Source: Cladocopium goreaui | Lineage: Eukaryota; Sar; Dinophyceae; Suessiales; Symbiodiniaceae | DNA: 64,000 nt | Assembly (NCBI GenBank): GCA_947184155.2 | Contig: CAMXCT020000804.1 | Span: 134,501-198,500 of the forward strand | Direction of reading: 5' to 3' | Part shown: one piece after another, positions 44,113-54,689 of the stretch | How the letters are laid out: every line of letters begins with the position of its first letter | Position numbering within the stretch: the stretch's first letter is position 1 | Notes under the pieces: generated by a model | Databases searched by the model: none | What the model was told of the DNA's origin: nothing | The model's input: only the letters and a program-made list of their open reading frames with translations | Program-made: the position numbers and the translations under genes

Positions 44113-44415
44113 GATGATCGAAGAGGTGGTCGCCGACAAGATGACTCTCCCCGCCGTGGTCGCCGGGACCGGGACGGGGACCGCGACCGGGACCGCGACG
44201 GTGACCGCGACAAGGACCGCGATGACCGGCGGGACCGGGACCGCCGCGACTGCGACCGCCGCGATGATCGGCGCGATGATCGCCGCGACGATCGCCGCGA
44301 TGATCGGCGGGACGACCGGGACCGCGGCGATCGACGCCGGGACGACCGGCGGCGGGATGATGATCGGCGGCGCGACGATGACCGAAGGGGGAGGGGAGAT
44401 GATCGACGCCGGGAG
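44113..44415 (+). CDS. Host exon, RD/DR repeat domain
   Basis: Acceptor CATTGCACAG|; 101 codons; ends CGGGAG|GAGCGAG, a GA donor. That donor restores phase 0 with the next exon, while the nearby GT would not. The product is an almost pure Arg/Asp repeat (DDRRGGRRQDDSPRRGRRDR, then tandem RDRD and RRDD units). RD/RE repeats of this kind occur in RS-type splicing regulators and NELF-E-like proteins (composition only). The opposite-strand Val/Ala/Pro/Ile open frame is a shadow. Confidence 0.65.
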
Positions 44416-44505
44416 GAGCGAGGTTTCCAATTGGTCCAAAATTATGTGCTGGAAATTCACTGTTTGTTTTTGTTCTGCCTTCATTCTGCCTTCATTCTTT
44501 TCCAG

Positions 44506-44709
44506 GAAGACGACCGTCGGCGTCGCGATGACGATCGCCGGAAGAAGCGAGAGAAATCTCGCGAGAAGTCTCGAGAGAAGTCTCGAGAGAAGTCACGAGA
44601 GAAGTCACGAGAGAAGTCTCGAGAGAAGAGCGATGACGATGATGAGCCCAAAAGGCAACGTGCCCCCAGTGAAGATGAAGGACGCAAGGAAGAGAAAAAG
44701 CCTGAAAAG
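44506..44709 (+). CDS. Host exon, EKSR heptad-like repeats
   Basis: CTTTTCCAG| then EDDRRRRDDDRRKK, seven tandem REKS units, then DDDDEPKRQRAPSEDEGRKE, ending GAAAAG|GACTTC (GA donor). 204 nt, phase 0/0. REKS units are typical substrates of SR-protein kinases (inference). Confidence 0.65.
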
Positions 44710-44900
44710 GACTTCGATATGTGGCTCGTTTCTATTCTATGTTTCTTGACATGTAGGCAAGTGGCTATGTATATATATATACATATTTATTTATATTTAT
44801 ATTGTTGAAATATGTTGAGCACATATATTGGTGTGTTAGTTTTAGCTCACTGCGCAGACTATTCATGCTCTTTGGCCTGGATTCTGGGATCTCCCGGAAG

Positions 44901-44996
44901 GACGAGAAGGAGAGCGACGAGGAGGAGAAGAACGAGAAGCGCAAAGATGACAGCGAGGAGAGAAAACCTGAGCGCCAAGAGGAGCCGACTCCATAG
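44901..44996 (+). CDS. Host exon, charged C-terminal segment with stop
   Basis: CCCGGAAG| then DEKESDEEEKNEKRKDDSEE then RKPERQEEPTP and TAG at 44994-44996. This may be the end of the gene. A GA donor at CAAGAG|GAGCCG (after 44979) would instead skip the stop and join in phase 0 to the exon at 45453. Confidence 0.55.
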   Translation, partial: DEKESDEEEKNEKRKDDSEERKPERQEEPTP

Positions 44997-45452
44997 ATGC
45001 AAAAATCCGTCTCAACGGGAGGATTTTGGTCATTTTTTCATCTTTTTTCCATGGCTTAAAGCCATTCAATCAAATGTATTCAAATGTGATGTCAACATTG
45101 AACATGGTGAACCAAAGGTTGCAGGTCAGGGCCGTTGATCGAGCCTTTTTTCTTCAAGTTTTTGCTCCCTACACCATACCATACCATGGATGCTCCAAGT
45201 ATAGGAGTAATTCCCAGAAAATCCCAGTGACTCAGTTTTTACCCGCGGGAACTTGTGGATTGTCACTCCAACGATTGGTAAAATGATGTAAAAGGAGTCA
45301 TCTTGCTTTCGGGTTTCTTTAATTGTGTATGATGATGTCAGATTGTGAGATGTCAACTCTTACGTTTACATAACTCAACTGGTTCCAACATGTGACTGGC
45401 CACCAGTTCATACGTTTTCAACAAGGAAATCCCACCGCTGCTCCCACACCAG

Positions 45453-45488
45453 GATGGACAAGAAGAGGAGCGGGAGCCTCTTGGCCAG
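45453..45488 (+). CDS. Host micro-exon (DGQEEEREPLGQ)
   Basis: GCTCCCACACCAG| then 12 codons, then |GACGTT (GA donor). Phase 0/0. First member of a phase-compatible chain 45453, 46641, 47064, 47699, 48867, 49508. Confidence 0.4.
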
Positions 45489-45611
45489 GACGTTGCCAGA
45501 TCACACTCCAAAGCTGTTTGGTTGGGGTCTGTGAAGGGGATATATCATGATATATCTGCAAAAGTATGCAAAAGTGATCAAAAGTGCCTACGAGAATCAA
45601 ATGATCAACAT

Positions 45612-45800
45612 TATATATATATATATATTTATTTATTTATATTTATTTATATTTATTTATATTTATTTATTTAGTTATTTATTTATTTATTATTATTGTC
45701 AATGCATAGATAGATAGATAGATAGATAGATCGATCGATAGATCGATAGACAGACAGATAGATAGATAGATTCTAGATATTTCTAGATTATTATTATTAT
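45612..45800. repeat. TATTTATT and GATA microsatellites
   Basis: TATA, then TTTATTTATATTTA repeats, then (GATA)n/(GACA)n from about 45708 to 45770. Confidence 0.85.
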
Positions 45801-46245
45801 GTATTTATATGTGTATATTGACTGCTGATCTCCCTGAGATGGAGGAGAGAAAGAAAGAGAGAGGGAGATACTATGTATATATACATGTGATGTGCAAAAT
45901 CCATTTAATGTCTGACGCACATGGTATTGTGTGTACTGATGTTTCTTCACATTCGAAGATTTTAAATCATGAAGACCTGTTGGCCCTCGGGGCTTTCTGT
46001 TTGAGGCAAGGGTCAAAATTGATTCAAGTTTGGTTTCAAAATTGATACTAGTCAAAATTTTCAGAACAGATGGTAATTTTCAGAGCTTTTTCGTAATCCC
46101 TTCTCCCCCCCCAAAAAAAAACGAAATCCGGGCTGAAACGTGCCGTCTCCCTAAGGCACTCGGAAAAGCGGGCCAAACTCAGTCCCGAGGAGGCGATGTG
46201 ATGTAAAATTTGGAGGTCTCCCGGTCTCCCCAACCGGAAGAAAAT

Positions 46246-46353
46246 TGGCTGGTTGGTGGTTTGGAACATGAATTTTATGACTTTCCATATATGTATTGGG
46301 AATTATAACATTACTAATATTTTTCAGAGGGGTTGAAACCACCAACCAGATGA
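46246..46353. mobile_element. Family B inverted-repeat element, best copy
   Basis: CTGGTTGGTGGTTTGGAACA ... ATATTTTTCAGAGGGGTTGA ... AAACCACCAACCAG. Terminal repeats are CTGGTTGGTGGTTT and its complement. It carries a T-rich CAG| acceptor-like site internally as well as at the end. Confidence 0.75.
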
Positions 46354-46640
46354 AAATTGGAATACTGCTAGTAAACCAAGAATTAACCAGCCATAATTAC
46401 TGGTTGGAATATGTTGGATGATGTTGGTCTAACTAAAGCAGCCATTAAAATTGTAAATTGGGGGATGAAATCAAATCTTGCTTCACCAACGTTACCCTTG
46501 GGTAATTCAACAGTTCAGTTTGCGAAAATCACCAATAGGTAAATCCATTTGTTACAGTCTATGCTTCGAATGTCATCTCCTTTTCCCTCCCAAACTTTTC
46601 CAAACTCGTGGTGGTTTCAAGCTAAGCCAAGCTTATGCAG

Positions 46641-46673
46641 AAAGCCGGGGAAGAGGACACAACGAAAGATGGG
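46641..46673 (+). CDS. Host micro-exon (KAGEEDTTKDG)
   Basis: CTTATGCAG| then 11 codons then |GTGCTG. Phase 0/0. Confidence 0.4.
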
Positions 46674-47063
46674 GTGCTGCTTTCAAAATAATCAGTACAA
46701 ATTGTCGCTACATAGTCAGTACCATGCCCTAAGCCCGAGCGCATTCTGCTTCACCACATGATCAAGCCATGTGGCATATCCACATATTTGTATGCATCAC
46801 TTCTACCGCACGCCTAAGTTTCTAGGTCTATGTCTGTCTGTGTGTGCTCGTGTGTGCAGGCACTATCACAAACATATGCATTATGATATGTCATTAATTA
46901 TATACTATTTTATACACATATATAGGTATATATTATTATATATTTATAATTTGCATGTTCAGGGTTGCTTGCATCTATGTCTAAAATCTATTCCTACGGT
47001 CTTTCAAACGCCTCGATGACGTTGGCGACGCCATCGCATCGTCGATGCAAACAGAACTGTCAG

Positions 47064-47092
47064 GAGAAAAGACGGAAGGAAGATGAAATGAG
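47064..47092 (+). CDS. Host micro-exon (EKRRKEDEM)
   Basis: AACTGTCAG| then EKRRKEDEM plus AG, then |GCATGG (GC donor). It ends in phase 2 and is completed by the first base of 47699. Confidence 0.5.
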
Positions 47093-47169
47093 GCATGGCA
47101 TGTCATCCACAGTCCGCCGAGTTGGGCGAGTTACGGTTGTGTGTTTGGAAATGCCATAGGCATGGCATG

Positions 47170-47273
47170 TACCCTCTGGTAAACTAACATAGCTATGGAA
47201 AATCACCATTTTTAATGGGAAAATCAACTATAAATGGCCATGTTCAATAGCTATGTTAAATTACCAGAGGGTA
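47170..47273. mobile_element. Family A element, archetypal copy, 104 bp
   Basis: TACCCTCTGGTAAACTAACA, ATAGCTATGGAAAATCACCA, TTTTTAATGGGAAAATCAAC, TATAAATGGCCATGTTCAAT, AGCTATGTTAAATTACCAG, AGGGTA. It lies in the intron 47093-47698. The ends read CTG|GTAA and TTACCAG|AGG, i.e. donor- and acceptor-like. Confidence 0.9.
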
Positions 47274-47698
47274 TACCCTAAAGATTGCTACTGAATTATT
47301 CGTATGATGATAAACTAAGGGATGTGGAGGTACCATATATCCATATGTTCAGATCACCCCATAGTAGCAAGTGTTGTTGCTTCATATCCCCAATGTGTTT
47401 TTCCCACTGTTTTCGCCATTGTTCCGTGTTACTTCTATCCACGGGATTGTGGACCCATGTTGAAAATACACATCTTTAATTTTCAGGAAAGACTTCTTCG
47501 GAAAGACTTTGAAATTGATAGAAGCCCAATATAATCCAGTATGTATGTATATATATATATAATTATATATATATACTTTTTGATTTGTTTTTATTTATTT
47601 AATTATGTATATATGTTTGTGTTTTTGTTAATGTTACCTTTGCTAAGACGACCTTTGGTGTTGAACACACTTCAACCGCTGTCGTATCACCGGGACAG

Positions 47699-47756
47699 GC
47701 GAAGGGAAGAAGAGCTCCAGCGCCGCCGCGAGGAAAAGCGCCGGCGCGAAGACGAG
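47699..47756 (+). CDS. Host micro-exon (RREEELQRRREEKRRREDE)
   Basis: CCGGGACAG| then one base plus 19 codons then |GTGAAG. Starts in phase 2, ends in phase 0. Strong charged coiled coil. Confidence 0.55.
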
Positions 47757-48866
47757 GTGAAGGGCCGTCCAAAAGGGGTCTGGAAAGGATCGGAAGAACC
47801 TGAGGACATGATGTGTAAAACCTTGGGTTTTACCATGGTTTTACCATGGTGTTACCCATGTGTATGTTGGTAATATCGGAATTATATAGCTAATTGGAGG
47901 CATTAAACGTAAATTTAGCATGATTTAAACACCAATTCTTTGCACTGGTAGTAGCAAAAAATAGTGAAAATACTATCAAAAATGGTGGCAAGCTAACTGG
48001 TGATGGGTAGTTGAGTAGAATGTATTTTTGGCTGTGAATGGGGAGATGTTGGCCTGACCGGCGAAAAATCTACTTGTTTGCAGGGTATCAAAGGCTGGCA
48101 ATGCAAGGGGGCAAGGTAAAGCATGATAAATATGAATTTGTCCCAAATGAATTGTTTTGAACCAACAAAAGTTATGGGGGTATAAAACTAAGCATTTTAT
48201 GGGATACAATTAGATGTAAGACGATATGACTGGATATTGAATATATTGTATCTAACCAACAATTTGGTCGTGATCCAAAATGGTGGATGTATGTGGATGT
48301 GCCAAATGCCAAAGTTATGGCAATCAAAGTTGGGAAAGTGTTGACAGGCAATGAGATTTTGAGGCTGCCACATTCTTGGACACATCCAGATTGAAGATAT
48401 TCCAGTTATTCCATGTAGTGATGTTTAACAGCCAGGTATGCTATCTTCAGGCACACTATTCAAATAGATACAAAATAAATAAATAAGATAAACATAGTTC
48501 AACATGGCCGACATAGCCATTGAAAACGAGCATATTTAATGGGCATATCATCTGCAAATGGGACATGTTTAGCCATGGTCAAGTCAATGAGGAAGCTGGA
48601 ACCAGCCAGATTTGGGGTTTTAAATCGTTGACCATCCAGATAGAACAGTGGATACCCTGGATGTTTCATGATGTTTCCAGTTAGGCACCTAGTGTGAAGG
48701 TGGGTGAATCCCGCATTCATTGCCTGGATGGTCTTAAATCAGATTGGGGAATTGCTGCCGCAAAACATGCCTTTCCAGATCCCCGCCGGTTCCAACCGGT
48801 TCCTATGGTTCCCCCTTTTCGGTTTGGCATCATTAAAACCAAGCAGAATGGATGCAATCACCGCAG

Positions 48867-48904
48867 GAGAGGAGCAAGATGGAAGCCGACAGGACAAAGA
48901 TGGG
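48867..48904 (+). CDS. Host micro-exon (ERSKMEADRTKM)
   Basis: ATCACCGCAG| then 12 codons plus GG then |GTCGGC. Phase 0 in, phase 2 out, matching both neighbours. Confidence 0.5.
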
Positions 48905-48959
48905 GTCGGCCAGTGAATTCTCCAAAGTTCGGTTTTATCAACAGGATGTCGGAGTTCAA

Positions 48960-49440
48960 CATGATAACATGATTTAACCATATTTACTGTAACCATATTT
49001 AACAATATTTTACCATATTTAAACATATTTAACCACATTTGACCATATTTGACCATATTCGCTGTAACCGTATTTAACCATATTTAACCATATTTACTGT
49101 AACCATATTTACTGTAACCATATTTAACCATAGTCACTGCAACCATATTTGACCATATTTAACCATATTCACTGCAACCATATGTAACCATATTTGACCA
49201 TATTTAACCATATTTACTATAACCATATTTTACCATATTCAACCATATTAAACAGAATCTTATTAACAGAATGTATGAGTTCAACATGATAACAAGATTT
49301 AACCAAATTTACTGTATCCATATTTAACAGAATCTTATCAACAGAATGTAGGAGTTCAATATGATAACATGATTCAACCATAACCATGTTTACTGCAACC
49401 ATATTTGACCATATTTAACCATATTTAACCACCAAAAGGA
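48960..49440 (+). repeat. AACCATATTTAACCATATTTACTGT tandem array
   Basis: About 25 imperfect copies of an 11-bp (AACCATATTT[A/G]) unit, interspersed with ACTGTAACC. A longer segment, TCTTATCAACAGAATGTAGGAGTTCAA.ATGATAACA, is repeated near 48939, 49258 and 49333. Confidence 0.8.
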
Positions 49441-49507
49441 CGTGCTTGAAGGCACGTTTTCCAATGCAGACGGATAGCCCTGAATCTCTCGCTGGGTCTG
49501 ACCTCAG

Positions 49508-49580
49508 GAGAGCAGAAAGACAGAAAGAGCGTCAGGCGGAACAGGACAAGCGAAAAGATGAGGACGCGGCCGGGGCATAA
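49508..49580 (+). CDS. Terminal host exon with stop (RAERQKERQAEQDKRKDEDA)
   Basis: CTGACCTCAG| then one base plus 23 codons and TAA at 49578-49580. It starts in phase 2, as required by the exon at 48867. Likely the 3' end of the coding region of this charged protein. Confidence 0.55.
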
Positions 49581-49619
49581 ACTGCATTTTCCATTGGGAA
49601 TAAGCTGGAATATATGATG

Positions 49620-49745
49620 ATATATGATTATGTGTATATATTATATATATATATACCTGTGACAATATATCTATATATATATATATATACGCGTATATAT
49701 ATATATATATACGCATATATATATACACATATATACATATGTGTG
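49620..49745. repeat. TATA/ACGCGTATA microsatellite
   Basis: Alternating purine/pyrimidine TA and CG-containing repeat. A (TTG)n run follows at 49903-49940. Confidence 0.8.
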
Positions 49746-50156
49746 TGTGCAACTAACCCACTATATCAAGCATTTTGACAATGGATAGAATGGGTTAGAC
49801 AATCTGTCCAATAGATGGATCTGCCAAGTTTTATGGGCCTCAGAGATGGGGATGGGTCGGGGGGAGACTTGTGTGTTTCCAAAAAAACTATCTCCCCAGT
49901 TGTAGTTGTTGTTGTTGTTGTTGCTGTTGTTGTTGTTGTGGCCTTATATTATTCCAAAAAAAGAAAGACTAAAAAAACCTAGGTGCATCATGATTCACAT
50001 AGTTAGATCAAGTTTGAGAAAAAGCACAGTGCTTGCTGGCCCATTTTGACTGAAATATCCCTGGTGCCATCGCCATTTTGTGGGGGGCATCCAACCCCTC
50101 CACGGTGTCAAGAGGTAAAATGCTACGGCGTCTGTTGGCCCCGGTGACAGCAACAG

Positions 50157-50200
50157 GAGCGTCACAAACGCGAGGACAAGCATCTTGGAATCGGGACCAG
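50157..50200 (+). CDS. Possible exon (ERHKREDKHLGIGT)
   Basis: GACAGCAACAG| then 14 codons plus AG then |GTCTCTG. Ends in phase 2, compatible with 50742. Confidence 0.45.
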
Positions 50201-50741
50201 GTCTCTGTGCTGGTGAAATCACCATTTTTGTTGAGGTATGTTGAGGTTTTTTGTGGCAAAACCCAGCGAGAGAAACCTCATTGATGCATTATATATATAT
50301 ATATATTATATCATATTATATCCACCATTTTAGGCAAATTCTGGATTTACCAGAACTAAAATGGAGGTCGTGTGCCATGGTCATATTTGAGGAGCCTTGA
50401 GCTGCGGCCTCTTTTTGATAAATATGCATATATATATATATATATATCAAGTTATATTTGCACATATGCATATATTACATTATAGATTGCAACATCAATT
50501 GAAATTAAGGAAAAAGTGAAAGCTAGATTCGAGTTTCAATGATTGGTTGATGTTGTTCTCCTTCAATACTGTGGGTCGACTCAAGGGATGATCTATCACC
50601 ATTCAGCAGCCCAGTAAGGTGACGTTGGCGTTTCGTTGGGATTGGCGGTTTATAAATGGAACGTTCCAAATGTTTGGTTCAATGTTTGGCTCAAACTGCT
50701 GTACGTATCTGCACGTCTTATGTGTTTTCCGCCGTGCCAAG

Positions 50742-50795
50742 TGAAGATGAAAAAGGCAGAAGATGGGCAAGAGACAAATCAAAGATGACCAAGAT
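50742..50795 (+). CDS. Possible exon (EDEKGRRWARDKSKMTK)
   Basis: GCCGTGCCAAG| then one base completing AGT (Ser), then EDEKGRRWARDKSKMTK. The 3' border is not clear. Charged like the upstream gene. Confidence 0.4.
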
Positions 50796-50857
50796 GACAT
50801 TATCTTTGATTTTATACCTAGAGGGGGTGCCATCACCCCAGACCTGCCAATGCCCAG

Positions 50858-50910
50858 TAGAGCCAAGGCAAGATGACGATAAGGAGCCAGATGAGGAAAC
50901 CAAAACTGAG
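50858..50910 (+). CDS. Possible exon (EPRQDDDKEPDEETKTE)
   Basis: CCAATGCCCAG| then EPRQDDDKEPDEETKTE, ending at ACTGAG|GCGCTA (GC donor). The frame stays open and protein-like to about 50970 (ALDPVEQVGEEGLLSS). Confidence 0.45.
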
Positions 50911-51375
50911 GCGCTAGACCCCGTGGAACAAGTTGGGGAGGAAGGACTGCTGTCATCGTATGCATTCATGGATATTAATAGGCAATTGCCCATCACTTGT
51001 TATCTAACGTAACGTTAGTTGTACCCCCATTTTGGTGACACTAGTCAAACACGTGTTGTGTTTTTTACTCTCGCAGGATGCAAACCTAAAATCTGGGCCT
51101 GAGAGCAGATTCTTCGGGGGTTCGCGTCCTTCAATTTCTTCGATTTTTTGGGATAGGCAAGATCATTGGATGGACGTCATCAAGTAGCTTGGCATGTTTC
51201 CCCCACGGATTCCGATAGCATCTCTTCGAATTCACGGATTTATATTATTTCCGGGAGAAATTGCAAGAGTGACCCACCTACATTTGATTACATTTGTTCG
51301 GCTTGGATAGTGAGACCATGGTTTCCCATGGATTTTCCCTCAAGCCAAGTCGAAATCTGCGCAAACTTCGCACAG

Positions 51376-51415
51376 GCCATGCTCTCAGTGCTGAAGGTGA
51401 TTCAGAAGTTCCACG
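51376..51415 (+). CDS. Possible exon (AMLSVLKVIQKFH)
   Basis: CTTCGCACAG| then AMLSVLKVIQKFH. The donor is either AAG|GTGATT or CACG|GCAAAA. The frame stays open downstream (KIIIHRRGTKKSVKQI), so a longer exon is possible. Confidence 0.3.
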
Positions 51416-51730
51416 GCAAAATCATTATCCACCGAAGGGGGACGAAGAAATCAGTCAAACAAATCCAAAAATGCAGGAGGATTACCCAAAACCTTACTTG
51501 TAGAGTGTTTAACATTGATTTAACATATTTTTCCTCCATGAAATCACATGTTTGGATCATTTGGGCGTTTCTGGGCCCAAAGAATCCAAGACCAGTGCAC
51601 GCAACATCCGCCGATTTTGGCTCGATTAATATCCAATGGATTAATATAATGGATTCCATACGTTGTTCATATCGTTTAATATCGTTTAATCCATTTGGAG
51701 GCTACATGACCTAGCTAAGGTTAATAATTA

Positions 51731-51830
51731 TCTGGTTGGTTTGGAACATGAATTTTATTTTTCCATATGTTGGGAATGTTATCATCCCAACTGACGAACT
51801 CATATTTTTCAGAGGGGTAGGTATGCCACT
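51731..51830. mobile_element. Family B inverted-repeat element abutting a coding-like stretch
   Basis: CTGGTTGGTTTGGAACATGA ... AACTGACGAACTCATATTTTTCAGAGGGGTAGG. The right terminus is lost; instead the sequence runs into an open frame (see findings). Confidence 0.6.
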
Positions 51831-51949
51831 GGATCCGAGGATGTCATCGAAGGCTGCGCCAGAGACCTTCGAAAGCTTGAAAAAGGCCAGCGTGGCCTGT
51901 GGAGAAAAGTGCCATGAAACAGCAACGTTGATGTAAGTTAGTTGTAGGA

Positions 51950-52085
51950 TGTAGTTATATAGTTATATTTATATCTATATATATATGATTGTATCCTTTT
52001 ATATAGATATACGCATACACATAATATATATATACATATATTAAATTATATTATGCCTATATATATATATATATATTTGTACATA
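51950..52085. repeat. TATA microsatellite
   Basis: Alternating TA with TATACG and TTATATA variants. Confidence 0.8.
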
Positions 52086-53194
52086 TTATTGTTTCCTGTA
52101 GGGGGCATCATATCAAGCTTTTCTCAAGCCAAGTTTTCTGAGAAAACTCCGTTGCTTTCATCGTGAGGGGAATCAGCGGTGAAAGTTGCGAGACGTTGCC
52201 AGATGTTGTCAGATAATCCCCCGTCCTTCCCACACACAATGGGGTCCCCATTGGTTAAGTGAAACAACAATGAACCATTCGGTTTTCTTAGATAAGACAG
52301 TTATTTTGCTGATGTAAGGTCATTATGAAATATGTGTTTGATTATCGACCCTTTATTCGTCACATCTTTCCGATTATATAACCCGTATGTGTCCCCATCT
52401 TCAGGTCGCTCCTTGGTAATGATGTATTTTTGGTGGATGCAATCTACATAGACTGGTTCGAACATGTTTGTAACCCACAATGTTCAAACCTCTGCTCGAT
52501 CCCTTTTCGCGGCGTCCCCAGAACTGAGTTCATTCAGAGTGTAGCTGAACGGCACTGGTACTCTCCACATTCATCAACCACAGGACGATGAATTTGAGAT
52601 TGATACTAATCTCTGGTTGGGAATACTCCGCCCAAACACCTCATTTTGCCCAATAGTTGTTGTTCAGGGCTTGAAAAAATTGGGGTTGATCCCCAGAGTT
52701 TTAGCATCTGATTTGCGTCCCAAGTCAGGCTCTCAACAAGGTGTGTTTTTCTCAGGGTTGGGGCTTGACCGCTCCTGCTTTTTCCAATTTTGTTCTCACA
52801 GGTGAAATGATATTTTGGATGCTTACAGACTTTGCAATTGTTATTGAACCATTAAACTATTACAGAGTTTATTTCCTAAGATTTATGCAAATTAAGGTAG
52901 TTTACAAACTGGGGCCCATGCGCGTAGCTGTCTGATTTGTAGAGGTCCTAAATCAAAAACGACCCAAGAGTTGAGTAGTCAAATATCCCATGCACGTGTT
53001 ATATACAGGAAACAGTTGGCAAGTTTCTGGTTCGGATGATTGCCCGTCTCCTTAATTCTTCCTAAACATGTTTTTCCAGGTGATATCATCACTCTAGCCA
53101 CGTGATAACCCAGCCCAAAATCCCATTTTCCTCTATTGTCGTTGTTGGTTTTGCCATCTAAGATGTTTCAAGCTCAACGAATGATGTATATATA
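52086..53194. other. Intron-like DNA with one exon candidate
   Basis: 52584-52622 follows CAACCACAG| and reads DDEFEIDTNLWLG, ending TTGG|GAATAC, a possible GA-donor exon. Nothing else is convincing. Confidence 0.35.
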
Positions 53195-53492
53195 TAGATT
53201 GGATGGATGGATGGATGGATGGATGGATGGATAGGTGGATGGATGGATAGGTGGATAGGTGGATCGATAGATGGATAGAAGGACATATGGATAGATCAGA
53301 TAGATTATATAGATAGATTGGATAGATTGGACGGATGAATAGATTACTGTAAATTAGATTAGACTAGACTAGACTACAGTAGATAGATACATAGATAGAC
53401 AGACAGACAGAGAGACAGAGAGCTAGCTAGATAAATAGATAGATAGCTAGCTAGCTAGATAGGTAGCTAGGTAGCTAGGTAGCTAGGTATAT
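53195..53492. repeat. GGAT / GATA / GCTAG microsatellites
   Basis: (GGAT)n, (GATA)n, (GACA)n and (GCTA)n follow each other directly up to an exon acceptor at 53496. Confidence 0.9.
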
Positions 53493-53496
53493 GGAG

Positions 53497-53595
53497 GCCC
53501 TTTGCATCAGCATGCACAAGGTTATCTCCCCAATTGCTTTCGGAGATCCCCTCCCCATGTTTCAATGGATTGACTTCAACCGGAAAAATGGGACG
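53497..53595 (+). CDS. Host exon, 33 codons, folded-protein composition
   Basis: ATATGGAG| then ALCISMHKVISPIAFGDPLP then MFQWIDFNRKNGT and a consensus donor |GTAAGCC. 99 nt, phase 0/0. Unlike the charged exons it looks like part of a globular domain. A 21-nt candidate exon (RHRLKIQ, CAG|GTACTT) follows at 53617-53637, and LVCKELDEVREAGRAWM lies at 53688-53740. No family is recognised. The 136-codon minus-strand open frame here is a shadow. Confidence 0.5.
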
Positions 53596-54030
53596 GTAAG
53601 CCACGATTTTGATCAGAGGCATCGGTTGAAAATTCAGGTACTTCGATTTTGGAGGTAGCATATCAATAAAGGTTGTCTCATCCCAGATCTTGTCTGCAAG
53701 GAACTCGATGAGGTCCGGGAAGCGGGGAGGGCTTGGATGTGCTGAAAAAAATTGAAAGTCCTTGTAAAATGTGCTGGAAAAGCGGCAGCTTTTGGGCAAA
53801 AATGATGATGTTCGTTTAAATCTGTTTAAATCACCCGTTTCTTGATGAGTTGTTTGACCTTTAGTCACTTTAGTCATGGCTTTGGGATGGTTTGGTTGTA
53901 GAAACCACCAGTTTTTTATGGTGTTTCACATGTGTGCGATTCTTGGTGCTGTTTCTTCGCCTAATCCACCGGACTGCGTGGCGGTCTTTTGGCCTGCAAA
54001 GTATCAGAACCACTGGGAATAAGAAACTGA

Positions 54031-54139
54031 TACCCTCTGGTAAACATACAAAAAACTATGGAAAGATCCACCATGTTTAATGGGAAAATCCACTATAAAA
54101 TGGCCATTTTCAATAGCTATGTCAGTTTACCAGAGGGTA
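54031..54139. mobile_element. Family A element (ACATACAAAAAACTATGG subtype), 109 bp
   Basis: TACCCTCTGGTAAACATACA ... TATGTCAGTTTACCAGAGGGTA. Confidence 0.85.
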
Positions 54140-54343
54140 TACCCCAATAAAAAACATGTGGATTTGTTCGATTTATTTGCTTCACGTTATTCATGTTCGC
54201 CTTCACCGGAACAAGTGAGATACAGAGCATGCAAAAAGTCAGCAGATCATAAGCCACAAACGATTGGGTTTTCTTCGATTGGGTGAATCAGCGGGATGGA
54301 TAGAAGATGATTTTTAAGCGATAGAACACCATACCGTACTTAT

Positions 54344-54428
54344 TACCCTCTGGTAATGGCTGACATAGTTATTGAAAATTGCCATTTATACTGGATTTGT
54401 CCATTAAACATGGTGATTTTCCATATTA
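54344..54428. repeat. Truncated family A element
   Basis: Left half TACCCTCTGGTAATGGCTGACATAG to GGTGATTTTCCATA; the right terminal repeat is missing. Confidence 0.6.
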
Positions 54429-54689
54429 CAATGCTGGAGTTTACTCCCATGTTGAATTGTATTTGGTGCTCAATTTGCCTCAATTTGGATAATTTGGATC
54501 CTGAAACGAGATAAAACGTGTCGCGATGGCACAGGGAATTGGGTGATCTGGGGGGTTGAAACCACCAACAGTAGGAGTTTATGAGGAAAATTATATATAC
54601 ATATAAATATAAACATATATATATATATATGATCGAGAGACCTTTAGGTACCATTTTGTTCCGGTTAATTCTGATAATGTTTAAAGCTT

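Noticed and set aside
44062..44484. Val/Ala/Pro/Ile-rich 140-codon minus-strand frame
   Set aside because: Shadow of the Arg/Asp repeat exon on the + strand.
44105..44749. 214-codon Thr/Ala/Met-rich + frame
   Set aside because: Alternate frame of the RD-repeat exons; low complexity and incompatible with the downstream exon.
51606..51630. Possible dinoflagellate spliced-leader relic (CCGATTTTGGCTCG)
   Set aside because: Too few matching bases to the leader and no adjoining cDNA-like gene.
53467..53877. 136-codon minus-strand frame
   Set aside because: The + strand at the same place has a splice-bounded exon with a consensus donor.
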